Source: Pseudomonas marginalis (lineage in GTDB: Bacteria; Pseudomonadota; Gammaproteobacteria; Pseudomonadales; Pseudomonadaceae). From it: a stretch of 64,000 nucleotides of DNA. Positions 8,802 through 18,443 of this stretch are shown here, in pieces. Position 1 is the first letter of the stretch; every line of letters starts with the position of its first letter. A model generated the notes under the pieces. It saw only the letters and a list, made by a program, of their open reading frames with translations, was not told where the DNA came from and searched no databases. The stretch is taken from positions 3,721,501 to 3,785,500 of the forward strand of contig NZ_VTFG01000001.1 in the NCBI RefSeq assembly GCF_008692035.1, read 5' to 3'. Position numbers and translations under genes: made by a program.

Positions 8802-9347
8802 ATGAACCCTAGCCTCATTGATTCACCCGCGCTGTCGCGGCGCGGCGTCTTGAAAATCGGTCTGTGTGCCAGCGCTTTCCTGGCCACGGCCGGGCTGGGC
8901 GCCAGCCTCAGCGGCTGCTCCAGCAGCACCCCGGCCAGCGGCTTTGCCATGTTGCGCAGCAGTGACCTGCCGTTCCTGCGCGCGGTGATCCCGGTGCTGC
9001 TCGAAGGCGTGGCCAGCGCTCAGGATGTGGTCGCCGGGATTGAAGACACGTTGAAAAAACTCGACTACAGCCTGCAACACCTGTCGCCGGAGATGTTCAA
9101 GCTCACCCAGCAGCTGTTCGATGTGCTCGGCATGGGCATTACGCGCGGCCCGTTGACCGGCATCTGGGGCAGTTGGGAAAACGCCAGCGCGGAGCAGATC
9201 CGCAACTTCCTGCACCGCTGGGAAAACAGCTACCTGAACCTGCTGCGCATGGGCCAGGGCTCGCTGCTCAAGCTGGTGATCATGGCCTGGTACTTCCGGC
9301 CCGCCGCCTGGGCGCATTGCGGCTACCCCGGCCCGCCGAAGATCTGA
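8802..9347 (+). CDS. Tat-exported lipoprotein, dehydrogenase small-subunit-like
   Basis: A 181-residue protein with a twin-arginine signal (SRRGVLKIG, residues 12-20) and a lipobox LSGC whose cysteine is residue 39, so it should be exported folded and lipidated. The remainder is helical with a hydrophobic C-terminal segment. I start it at ATG 8802, not at the upstream overlapping frame start 8763, because the Tat signal begins just after 8802. It is 28 bases after the aldehyde dehydrogenase and 37 bases before the GMC oxidoreductase. By analogy with subunit 3 of gluconate 2-dehydrogenase it may carry the signal-less GMC subunit through Tat; that is inference. Confidence 0.8.
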   Translation: MNPSLIDSPALSRRGVLKIGLCASAFLATAGLGASLSGCSSSTPASGFAMLRSSDLPFLRAVIPVLLEGVASAQDVVAGIEDTLKKLDYSLQHLSPEMFKLTQQLFDVLGMGITRGPLTGIWGSWENASAEQIRNFLHRWENSYLNLLRMGQGSLLKLVIMAWYFRPAAWAHCGYPGPPKI

Positions 9348-9384
9348 TTTGCCTCCCTCACAATAAAAACAAGAGACGCCCCTG

Positions 9385-10980
9385 ATGCCCGTACCCGATC
9401 TGTTCCGCGACGGCCTGGCCCGCGGCTGGAAAACCCACGATGGCGCCGCCCTCGACCGCGACCTGACCCTGGAGGCCGACGTGGCCATCATCGGCAGCGG
9501 CGCCGGTGGCGGCACCACTGCCGAGATCCTCAGCGCCGCCGGCTACAAAGTACTGTTGATCGAAGAAGGCCCGCTCAAGACCAGCAGCGACTTCAAGCTG
9601 CTGGAGGACGAGGCCTACGCCAGCCTGTATCAGGAAGGCATCGGCCGCATGAGCAAGGACGGCGCCATCACCATCCTGCAAGGCCGCGCGGTGGGCGGTA
9701 CCACGCTGATCAACTGGACCTCCAGCTTCCGTACCCCGGACGCCACCCTCGGCCATTGGGCCAGCGAGTACGCGGTAAAAGGCCACAGCAGTGCAGAGAT
9801 GGCACCGTGGTTCGAAAAGATGGAGCAGCGCCTGGGCATCGCACCATGGGCCATCCCCCCGAATGCCAACAATGATGTGATCCGCAAAGGCTGCGAAAAG
9901 CTCGGCTACAGCTGGCATGTGATCCCGCGCAACGTACGTGGCTGCTTCAACCTGGGTTATTGCGGCATGGGCTGCCCGGTCAACGCCAAGCAGTCGATGC
10001 TGGTGACCACCATCCCGTCCACCCTGGAAAAAGGCGGCGAGCTGCTGTACCTGGCCCGCGCCGAGCAGCTCAAATACAGCGGCGACACCATCAGCAGCCT
10101 GGAATGCGTAGCGATGGACGCGCGCTGCGTGGCGCCTACCGGGCGCAAGATCACAGTGAAGGCCAAGCATTACGTGCTGTCGGGCGGCGGCATCAATAGC
10201 CCGGCGCTGCTGATGCGCTCGGGTGCCCCCGACCCGCATTCGCGGCTGGGCAAGCGGACCTTTTTGCACTTGGTGAACTTCTCCGCCGCATTGTTCGACG
10301 AGGTGATCAACCCGTTCTACGGCGCGCCGCAGTCGATCTACTCCGACCATTTCCAGTGGCAGGACGGCACCACCGGCAAAATGTCCTACAAGCTTGAAGC
10401 GCCGCCCTTGCATCCAGCATTGGCCAGCACCTTGTTCGGCGGCTATGGCACGCAGAACGCCCTGGACATGGGCCAATTGCCCCATACCCACGCCATGCTC
10501 GCGCTGTTGCGTGACGGCTTTCACCCCGACAGCCAGGGCGGCAGCGTGGATTTACGCGGTGACGGTACGCCGGTGCTCGACTATCAGGTTTCGCCCTACG
10601 CCTGGGATGGCCTGCGCCGGGCCTTCCACAGCATGGCCGAAATCCAGTTCGCGGCGGGCGCCAAGTCGGTCAAGCCCATGCACCATGACGCACGGTTCGT
10701 GAACACCTTGGCCGAGGCACGCAGCGTCATTGAGGGTTTGAATCTGGAATTGCACCGGACAACCCTGGGCAGCGCCCATGTGATGGGCGGCTGTGCCATG
10801 GGCGAAGATCCCAAAAATGCGGTGGCTGACAGCCTCGGTCGCCATCACCAATTGCGCAACCTGTCGATCCACGACGGTTCGCTATTCCCCACCAGTATTG
10901 GGGCCAACCCGCAATTATCGGTGTACGGATTAACCGCTCAACTGGCGACAGCCTTGGCCGAACGTCTGAAAACAGCGTGA
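9385..10980 (+). CDS. GMC family FAD oxidoreductase
   Basis: A 531-residue glucose-methanol-choline type flavoprotein. The FAD Rossmann motif GSGAGGG is at about residues 37-43, the second GMC region around GRAVGGTTLINW (about 100-111), and the C-terminal GSAHVMGGCAMG and DGSLFPTSIGANPQLS segments hold the catalytic His/Asn area. GMC enzymes oxidise alcohols (sterols, aryl or long-chain alcohols, sugars) to aldehydes or ketones. No signal peptide is visible. The order aldehyde dehydrogenase, Tat lipoprotein, GMC enzyme suggests a two-step alcohol to acid route with a membrane-bound first step. Substrate cannot be told from sequence. Confidence 0.9.
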   Translation: MPVPDLFRDGLARGWKTHDGAALDRDLTLEADVAIIGSGAGGGTTAEILSAAGYKVLLIEEGPLKTSSDFKLLEDEAYASLYQEGIGRMSKDGAITILQGRAVGGTTLINWTSSFRTPDATLGHWASEYAVKGHSSAEMAPWFEKMEQRLGIAPWAIPPNANNDVIRKGCEKLGYSWHVIPRNVRGCFNLGYCGMGCPVNAKQSMLVTTIPSTLEKGGELLYLARAEQLKYSGDTISSLECVAMDARCVAPTGRKITVKAKHYVLSGGGINSPALLMRSGAPDPHSRLGKRTFLHLVNFSAALFDEVINPFYGAPQSIYSDHFQWQDGTTGKMSYKLEAPPLHPALASTLFGGYGTQNALDMGQLPHTHAMLALLRDGFHPDSQGGSVDLRGDGTPVLDYQVSPYAWDGLRRAFHSMAEIQFAAGAKSVKPMHHDARFVNTLAEARSVIEGLNLELHRTTLGSAHVMGGCAMGEDPKNAVADSLGRHHQLRNLSIHDGSLFPTSIGANPQLSVYGLTAQLATALAERLKTA

Positions 10981-11025
10981 AAAAACACGCTATTCACGGT
11001 GTCTATACGGCTTTCTTATGCATAA

Positions 11026-11940
<915 letters not shown>

Positions 11941-11966
11941 GCTTCTTCAGCGCCTATCAGGGCCTC

Positions 11967-12038
11967 ATCGGGGGCAAGCCCCCTCCCACATTTGAATTCA
12001 TTCGCAAGTCAAAAAGTGGGAGGGGGCTTGCCCCCGAT
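11967..12038. repeat. REPIN (inverted REP pair) between yfhL and mutM
   Basis: Two copies of the palindromic REP, ATCGGGGGCAAGCCCCCTCC at the left and the complementary GGAGGGGGCTTGCCCCCGAT at the right, enclose about 26 bases. This is the standard REPIN layout, spread by RAYT transposases in fluorescent pseudomonads (family knowledge). It lies between convergent genes. Confidence 0.9.
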
Positions 12039-12063
12039 AGCGATATCAACCACTACACAGCAA

Positions 12064-12876
12064 TCAGCTCTGGCACCTGGGGCAAAACACACTCGCCCGC
12101 TGCCCCAGCACCATATTGCGCAGCTCAGTCCCGCAGACCTTGCACGCCTCGCCACCGCGGCCGTAGACGAACAACTCCTGCTGGAAATACCCCGGCTGCC
12201 CATCGCCACCGATAAAGTCCCGCAACGTGGTGCCGCCACGCTCGATTGCCGCCGCCAGAATGCGCTTGATCTCGACTGCCAGCTTCAAATAACGCCCGCG
12301 TGAAATGCCGCCGGCCGCGCGACGTGGATCAATCCCCGCCGCAAACAACGCCTCAGTCGCATAGATGTTACCTACGCCCACCACCACCGCGTTGTCCATG
12401 ATGAACGGTTTCACCGCCATCGACTTGCCGCGGGACAGCTGGAACAACCGCTCACCGTCAAACAGCTCGGTCAACGGCTCCGGCCCCAGGCGAATCAGCA
12501 GTTCATGGTTGTGCGGGTCCTGGCTCCAGAGCATCGCGCCGAAACGCCGAGGGTCGGTGTAGCGCAGGGCCAGGCCGGATTCCAACTCGATATCCACATG
12601 TTCATGCTTGGCCGCCGGCATGCCGACCTCGACCAGGCGCAAGTTGCCCGACATGCCCAGGTGGCTGATCAAAGTGCCCACTTCGGCATTGATCAACAGA
12701 TACTTGGCGCGCCGCTCCACCAGCACGATGCGCTGGCCGGACAGGCGCACATCCAGGTCTTCCGGGATCGGCCAGCGCAGGCGCCGCTCACGCACCACCA
12801 CGCGGCTGACCCGCTGGCCTTCCAGGTGCGGCGCAATCCCACGCCGGGTGGTTTCGACTTCTGGTAACTCGGGCAT
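12064..12876 (-). CDS. mutM: Formamidopyrimidine-DNA glycosylase
   Basis: MutM (Fpg) removes 8-oxoguanine and ring-opened purines from DNA and nicks the abasic site. The 270-residue product starts MPELPEVE, giving the catalytic Pro2 and Glu3; the conserved lysine lies in the RRAKYLLI segment near residue 57-60; a helix-two-turn-helix segment is followed by a C-terminal zinc finger with CKVC and CPRC. GAGGT is upstream of the ATG. The gene is 21 bases downstream of the HDOD gene on the same strand, suggesting co-transcription. Confidence 0.97.
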   Translation of the reverse strand: MPELPEVETTRRGIAPHLEGQRVSRVVVRERRLRWPIPEDLDVRLSGQRIVLVERRAKYLLINAEVGTLISHLGMSGNLRLVEVGMPAAKHEHVDIELESGLALRYTDPRRFGAMLWSQDPHNHELLIRLGPEPLTELFDGERLFQLSRGKSMAVKPFIMDNAVVVGVGNIYATEALFAAGIDPRRAAGGISRGRYLKLAVEIKRILAAAIERGGTTLRDFIGGDGQPGYFQQELFVYGRGGEACKVCGTELRNMVLGQRASVFCPRCQS

Positions 12877-12897
12877 GTGTACCTCGTGAGGGGGGGA

Positions 12898-13764
12898 TCA
12901 GTGCGCGCCCAGTTCGCGGATCGACAACTTCAGGCTTTCGAAGTCGTAGTCCGACAGGCCCACATAGTCCAGCACCAGGTGGCCGATGGCATTCCACTCA
13001 TGGTCCACCGACTGGTTGCCCAGCACGCGGCAGGACGAGCAGATGTGCTCGGCCATCTTCAGGATCGCCAGCAGGTTTTTCAGCTGCGGATTGCGCGACG
13101 TCTCATCGCTGAAGATCGCCAGGGCATTGTGGTGGTTGGCGATGGCGTCGGTCACATGCTCCGGCAGGCGCCAGGACTTGGCGGTGTAGTAGCCGACCAC
13201 CGCATGGTTGGTGTTGAACGCATTGTTTTCGGTGTCGACCACGCGGCAGTCGGGGCCGGCGTTGGCGTAGGCCTCTTCGAGCACCGTCATGTAGTTGGGG
13301 AAACGCTTGAGCATCAGCGGCACGCCGCAGTCGTGGAACAGCCCCAGGGCATAGGCCTCGTCCACCGCCTGGGCGCCGGTGCGCTTGGCCAGGGTGAGGC
13401 AGGTCATGGCCACGTCCTGGGCGGTGTCCCAGAAGCGGTTGAGGGTGACGATGGTGTCGTCGCTCATCTCGCCCCTGATCGACAGGGCGTTGATCAGGTT
13501 GATGATCGAGCGGCTGCCCAGCAGGTTCACCGCGCGCTGGATCGAGGCGATCTTGTTGCTCAGGCCGTAATAGGACGAGTTGACGATCTTCAGCAGCGCG
13601 CCGGACAGGCCCGGGTCCTGGGAGATCAACCGCGCGATCACTTCCAGGTCCGGGTCGGGCATGTACTGCTCCATCTGCAAATCCACCATGATTTGCGGCT
13701 GAGGCGGCACGCTGATGCCTTGGAGGGCCTGCTGGATCTGTTCGGCGGAAAGCTCTTGGGACAT
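12898..13764 (-). CDS. HDOD domain protein
   Basis: A 288-residue protein dominated by an HDOD domain (about residues 15-215), a signalling relative of HD phosphohydrolases that usually lacks the metal site; here segments such as FHDCGVPLML and NTNHAVVGYYTAKSW are visible. HDOD proteins are linked to cyclic-di-GMP and stress signalling in pseudomonads and xanthomonads but are mostly uncharacterised. No sensor or output domain is attached. It is upstream of mutM on the same strand and divergent from rlmI. Confidence 0.88.
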   Translation of the reverse strand: MSQELSAEQIQQALQGISVPPQPQIMVDLQMEQYMPDPDLEVIARLISQDPGLSGALLKIVNSSYYGLSNKIASIQRAVNLLGSRSIINLINALSIRGEMSDDTIVTLNRFWDTAQDVAMTCLTLAKRTGAQAVDEAYALGLFHDCGVPLMLKRFPNYMTVLEEAYANAGPDCRVVDTENNAFNTNHAVVGYYTAKSWRLPEHVTDAIANHHNALAIFSDETSRNPQLKNLLAILKMAEHICSSCRVLGNQSVDHEWNAIGHLVLDYVGLSDYDFESLKLSIRELGAH

Positions 13765-13897
13765 AAGTACACACTCTGGGCTAGGTGGGGATTCTAACCC
13801 TTATCAACCCTCGGCTGACACCTCCCCGCACATCCGGCAGCCCGGCCATTTCCTACATAACAAGGTATACTCCCGCTCTTTTTTCCGGAGCGACGTC

Positions 13898-15094
13898 ATG
13901 TCCCTGCCAAGCCTGCGTCTCAAAGCCAACGCCGATCGTCGTTTGCGCAACGGCCACCTGTGGGTCTACAGCAACGAAATCGACGTGGCCGCCACCCCTC
14001 TGCACGGCTTCCAGGCGGGCGACCAGGCCATCCTGGAAGCGGCCGGCGGCAAGACCCTGGGCATCGTGGCCATGAGCCCGAACAACCTGATCTGCGCACG
14101 CCTGCTGTCGCGCGACATCAAGTTGCCACTGGACAAGTCGCTGCTGGTGCACCGCCTGAACGTCGCCCTGTCCCTGCGTGATCGCCTGTTCGACAAGCCG
14201 TTCTACCGCCTGGTCTACGGCGATTCCGACCTGCTGCCGGGCCTGGTGGTCGACCGTTTCGGCGACATCCTGGTGGTGCAGATCGCCTCGGCGACCATGG
14301 AAGCCCATAAAGACGACGTGATCGCCGCCCTGACCCAAGTGCTCAAGCCGAGCGGCATCCTGTTCAAGAACGACTCCGCCGCGCGCGACGCCGAAGGCCT
14401 CAACCGCTACGTCGAAACCGTGTTCGGCCTGGTGCCGGAGTGGGTGGCGCTGGAAGAAAACGGCGTGAAATTCGAAGCCCCGGTGATCCAGGGCCAGAAA
14501 ACCGGTTGGTTCTACGACCACCGCATGAACCGCGCGCGCCTGGCCCCGTATGCCAAAGGCAAACGCGTACTCGACCTGTACAGCTACATCGGCGGCTGGG
14601 GCGTGCAAGCCGCGGCCTTCGGCGCCAGTGAAGTGTTCTGCGTCGACGCCTCGGCCTTCGCCCTCGATGGCGTGGAGCGCAACGCCGCGCTGAACGGCGT
14701 TGCCGAGAAGATGACCTGCATCGAAGGTGACGTCTTCGAAGCCCTCAAGGAATTGAAAGCCAGCGAAGAACGCTTCGACGTGATCGTCGCCGACCCACCG
14801 GCCTTCATCAAACGCAAGAAAGACATGAAGAACGGCGAAGGCGCCTATCGCCGCCTGAACGAGCAAGCCATGCGCCTGCTCAGCAAGGACGGCATCCTGG
14901 TCAGCGCCTCGTGCTCCATGCACCTGCCGGAAGACGACCTGCAGAATATCCTGCTGACCAGCGCCCGCCATCTGGACCGCAATATCCAGATGCTGGAACG
15001 TGGCGGGCAGGGCCCGGATCATCCGGTGCATCCGGCGATTGTCGAGACGCGGTATATCAAGAGCATTACGTGCCGGTTGTTGCCAAACAGCTAA
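13898..15094 (+). CDS. rlmI: 23S rRNA (cytosine(1962)-C5)-methyltransferase
   Basis: RlmI makes m5C1962 in 23S rRNA. The 398-residue protein has an N-terminal PUA domain (about 1-75, beginning SLRLKANADRRLRNGHLWVY), then a Rossmann methyltransferase domain with the SAM motif VLDLYSYIGGWGVQAA (about 225-240) and the catalytic region DPPAFIKRKKD. I start at ATG 13898, which has CGGAG upstream and gives the normal family N-terminus; the frame is open back to 13715. A TATACT -10 box is visible at 13866-13871. A hairpin follows the stop. Confidence 0.94.
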   Translation: MSLPSLRLKANADRRLRNGHLWVYSNEIDVAATPLHGFQAGDQAILEAAGGKTLGIVAMSPNNLICARLLSRDIKLPLDKSLLVHRLNVALSLRDRLFDKPFYRLVYGDSDLLPGLVVDRFGDILVVQIASATMEAHKDDVIAALTQVLKPSGILFKNDSAARDAEGLNRYVETVFGLVPEWVALEENGVKFEAPVIQGQKTGWFYDHRMNRARLAPYAKGKRVLDLYSYIGGWGVQAAAFGASEVFCVDASAFALDGVERNAALNGVAEKMTCIEGDVFEALKELKASEERFDVIVADPPAFIKRKKDMKNGEGAYRRLNEQAMRLLSKDGILVSASCSMHLPEDDLQNILLTSARHLDRNIQMLERGGQGPDHPVHPAIVETRYIKSITCRLLPNS

Positions 15095-15110
15095 AGCCAA
15101 GCACAGATAA

Positions 15111-15144
15111 AAATGTGGGAGTGGGCTTGCCACCTCCCACATTT
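15111..15144. terminator. Hairpin after rlmI (REP-derived terminator)
   Basis: AAATGTGGGAG and CTCCCACATTT arms with a partly paired middle, followed by T-rich sequence (TTTGTTTTG). It looks like a diverged single REP of the GTGGGAGG family that can act as an intrinsic terminator for rlmI. Confidence 0.6.
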
Positions 15145-15282
15145 GTTTTGTGGTTGCCGTGAAAACTTTTCCTACCCAAGCAAGCCACGTCCATTCAGGA
15201 AGTTTCTCTCAACACTTTTGATTGAATTCCACTTTTCGCAGACTAGTATCGGTTTCTGGCTTTACTCCGGAAAACAAAAACA

Positions 15283-16458
15283 ATGTCTGGGCCCACCCTC
15301 TCCCGCTTCATCCTCATCACCTGCATCTCACTGATCAGCTTTTTCCCGATCAATATCCTGCTCCCGTCGTTCCCCGCCCTGTCCGCCCGGTTCGACACGC
15401 CCAGCGCAGACATCGCACTGTCCATCAGCCTGTTCACCCTGGTCTTTTCCATCTCCCAACTGCTCGCCGGTCCGCTTTCGGATAAATGGGGGCGCAAGGA
15501 AGTCCTGCTCGGCTGTATCACGCTGTCGATCCTCGGGGCGATAGGTTGCGCCATGGCACCGGATTACCTGACCTTCCTGCTGTTCCGCACGGTCCAGGCC
15601 ATGGGCTGCGGCTTCTTCGTACTGGGCCATGCACTGGTGGAAGACCTGTTCGACGAACAGGACCGAGCCCGGGTGCGCCTCTATTACATGACCCTGAGCG
15701 GCTCGTTTGTCGCGCTGTCGCCGCTGATCGGCTCCTGGCTGCAAACCACCTTCGACTGGCAAGGGAGCTTCTATGGGTTTGCGCTGATGGCATCGGGCAT
15801 GTTGATCCAGGCGCTCTGTATCCTGCCGTCGAAGTCCTCCAGCCCGCACCGCGAACCGGTATCCATCATCGGCACACTCAAGGCCGTGGCGCGCAATCGG
15901 GACTTTCTGCGCTATTGGTGGATCGCCGCCCTGGTGTTTGCCTGCTACTTCGCCCTGATCAGCGTGACGCCGCTGATTTTCATGGATGCGCTGAAGCTGT
16001 CCGAATACCAATATGCGCTGGTGCTGATGGTGTACGGCCTGGCCTACCTGCTCGGCGGCGTTGCTGCCTCGTACCTGCAAAAACGCATGGCGCTGTCCCG
16101 GCAAATCAATATCGGTCTTGGCTTGCTGCTCGTCGCAGGCGCGCTGTTAACGCTGATCGTCAGCATTGAAGCCATGACCACTGTGACCTTGTTGATCCCG
16201 ATGCTGATCAGCGCCCTGGCCGTCACCCTGGTCAGGCCCGCCGCGATTTCCGCAGCAATGCTGTTGTTCTCCAGCAGCGCGGGCACGGCGGCGTCGGCGG
16301 GCAATAGCATCATGTTTCTCACTGCCGCTGTCGGCAGCGCGGCACTGGCCCAGGCCGGCGATCATCTATTGATGAGCATCGCCCTCAGTTTTATCGGATT
16401 CAGCCTCTGGGGGCTGGTGACCAATCGGCGGACTACGGTTCACGAACCACCGGCGTGA
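15283..16458 (+). CDS. MFS transporter, DHA1 (Bcr/CflA-like)
   Basis: A 391-residue major facilitator with about 12 hydrophobic segments. The family loop 2-3 motif is present as GPLSDKWGRKEVLL (about residues 63-76). Overall form, with an N-terminal FPINILLPSFPAL segment, resembles the drug:H+ antiporter 1 group that includes Bcr/CflA and siderophore or amino-acid exporters. The exported compound cannot be inferred. Its 3' end overlaps the convergent DUF4153 gene by 26 bases. Confidence 0.86.
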   Translation: MSGPTLSRFILITCISLISFFPINILLPSFPALSARFDTPSADIALSISLFTLVFSISQLLAGPLSDKWGRKEVLLGCITLSILGAIGCAMAPDYLTFLLFRTVQAMGCGFFVLGHALVEDLFDEQDRARVRLYYMTLSGSFVALSPLIGSWLQTTFDWQGSFYGFALMASGMLIQALCILPSKSSSPHREPVSIIGTLKAVARNRDFLRYWWIAALVFACYFALISVTPLIFMDALKLSEYQYALVLMVYGLAYLLGGVAASYLQKRMALSRQINIGLGLLLVAGALLTLIVSIEAMTTVTLLIPMLISALAVTLVRPAAISAAMLLFSSSAGTAASAGNSIMFLTAAVGSAALAQAGDHLLMSIALSFIGFSLWGLVTNRRTTVHEPPA

Positions 16459-18166
16459 GCAACATGTCACTGGACTGCAACTGCCGGTAACGAGGCTTGA
16501 CCAACGAGATCTTGCCCTCACGGATATCGTGGATCAGGGTCTCGGTGTCCACATAGCCGTCGGGCAGTTGCGTCCATACGAGAGGGCCGCGATCGTCCCA
16601 TTCGCCCTTATCGTCCAGGACAAAAATGCGCGGCGGCTTGAAGTCATGGCGATAACTGGTGCGGGGTATCGCAAGCACTTCGGGCTGCCCGTCCTGATCG
16701 AAGTCCACCGCCCACAACACACAGCCGGGCTCGCACCCAGAGTCAGTGTTCAGGCTGAGCTCGGCAAACTGCTCGCTGCCCTTGGGCTCGGGGCCGATCC
16801 ATTCCAGCTCGGGCTTGGGCCGGCGGGCACGCTCTTTTTCATACTGTTCACTGAAACTCAGCGAGGTGTCTTCCATCCGCTCACGCAAGGCACGGCGCGA
16901 TTCCGGGTCCAGAATGCGCTCCTGGTCCAGGTCGACCTGCAACTTGGCATACGCCGCCTCCCCAGCCTTCTCCAGGCCAAAACGCAGGTAGTGCGCGTCA
17001 AACTCTTCAGCCTTGGTACGCCCGTCGAGCAAACGCCGGACCTGATCGTCGACGCTCAGGCGCACCGGATCGAGGATCGGCGTGTTGACCAACACCACCA
17101 GCCCACAAAACAGCAGCGCCAAGGCCGGGTTGGTAACACGCAGGTTGGCCAGCCAGACCGGCGAACGCAACACCACCGCCCACACGGCAGCCAGGCCATA
17201 CAAACCACAGAGTAACGCCGCCGCCAGTGCAATGAAGCGCTGTGGCGATAAGGCATATTGCTCGACCCGCAACCAGCTCGAATAAAACGCCAGGGCGGCG
17301 AGAATCGGCAGGCACAGCAGGCTCAATTCGATAAACCGCGTTAACCATTTGGGGTACGGTGGAGGTTGAACGCCCTCCTGAAAAACACCATTGAGCAAGA
17401 ACAGCTGCGCCCCCGCCAGCACCAGCAGAATCGGCGTGGAATAACCCGTCGCCCAAATCCGACCGAGCCCGGTGAACGGCAAGGTCAGGGTAAACAGCAG
17501 GCTGATCAGGGCGATCAACGGCAACAACAAGCCACAGGCGCTGAACAGCATGCCGCGCATCTGGCCGATGACTTTCTCGCTGCGCGCCGCCAGGTACATG
17601 CCCAAGGCGAACACCAACGGCAAGCTGATGCACAGGAATAGCTGGCTCCAGAAGTGGCGCTCAAAAAATTCGATGCCCAGCATCAGGAACAGTCGGCCCC
17701 ATAGCTTGAGCAGCAACATGAACACCCCCACCAGGATCAGGGCATACAGCACGATGAATACGCTGTTCCAGGCCTGCTGGAACAGGTCTTCATAACGCCA
17801 GCGTTGCCCTTTTTCGGCGGGCCAGGCGAACAGAAACGTGGCACAGACATAGCTCAACACCACCACGCTGATAAACCAGGAATTGATCGCCCAGCGGTTA
17901 TTGCCGACATGGTCGAGGCCGTAGCAGACCCACAGCGTCATGCCACCCATCAACAGGGTGAATGCCAGCGTAGGCAGTAACGACCGCCACTGTCGGGCTT
18001 TTTCCCCCAGCAGTTGCAAGGTGGTACCGCCCACCAACACCACGGTGTAGGTGACAAAAAACACGGTTTCGCTCAAGCGATAGAGCTGATCGGAGTAATA
18101 GAAGACGATTCCCTGGATCAGACCGATCAGCAGGTAGAACCCAAGAAAACGATGGATACCGGGCAT
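16433..18166 (-). CDS. DUF4153 multi-pass membrane protein
   Basis: A 577-residue protein. The N-terminal two thirds hold about ten membrane segments of the DUF4153 type; the C-terminal part (after about residue 380) is soluble and includes an acidic loop VDFDQDGQPEVLAIP that resembles a calcium-binding or FG-GAP-like repeat. I use ATG 18166 because AAGGA lies six bases ahead; the frame also opens at 18196. Function of DUF4153 is unknown. The gene converges on the MFS gene and is divergent from ilvD. Confidence 0.78.
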   Translation of the reverse strand: MPGIHRFLGFYLLIGLIQGIVFYYSDQLYRLSETVFFVTYTVVLVGGTTLQLLGEKARQWRSLLPTLAFTLLMGGMTLWVCYGLDHVGNNRWAINSWFISVVVLSYVCATFLFAWPAEKGQRWRYEDLFQQAWNSVFIVLYALILVGVFMLLLKLWGRLFLMLGIEFFERHFWSQLFLCISLPLVFALGMYLAARSEKVIGQMRGMLFSACGLLLPLIALISLLFTLTLPFTGLGRIWATGYSTPILLVLAGAQLFLLNGVFQEGVQPPPYPKWLTRFIELSLLCLPILAALAFYSSWLRVEQYALSPQRFIALAAALLCGLYGLAAVWAVVLRSPVWLANLRVTNPALALLFCGLVVLVNTPILDPVRLSVDDQVRRLLDGRTKAEEFDAHYLRFGLEKAGEAAYAKLQVDLDQERILDPESRRALRERMEDTSLSFSEQYEKERARRPKPELEWIGPEPKGSEQFAELSLNTDSGCEPGCVLWAVDFDQDGQPEVLAIPRTSYRHDFKPPRIFVLDDKGEWDDRGPLVWTQLPDGYVDTETLIHDIREGKISLVKPRYRQLQSSDMLLTPVVREP

Positions 18167-18443
18167 TCCAATTCCTTTGGAGAGGGGTAGGGGCAAAGGG
18201 CCGCCAGTCTAAACAAAGCCAGCGGCCCTGAGTATCCCGTTCCCTCCAGCCGCCAGCGGTGTAGAATCGGCCCTATTCATCGCCAGTCATCCCCCGGCGG
18301 GTTTATGAGCTCAAGGCCACTGCGCGCGGCGATCCCGCAGCGTTTGAGGCAACCTCCGGACACACGGCTATTTCTGAGTGCTCCAGACGTCAATAGAAGC
18401 TCACTCCCCTGTTTAGTACTTGATTAGCCGCCCGGAGTGCTCC

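Noticed and set aside
18167..18443. Branched-chain leader peptide or riboswitch before ilvD
   Set aside because: No short frame rich in Ile, Leu or Val codons and no recognisable riboswitch fold; nothing firm seen in this 277-base gap.
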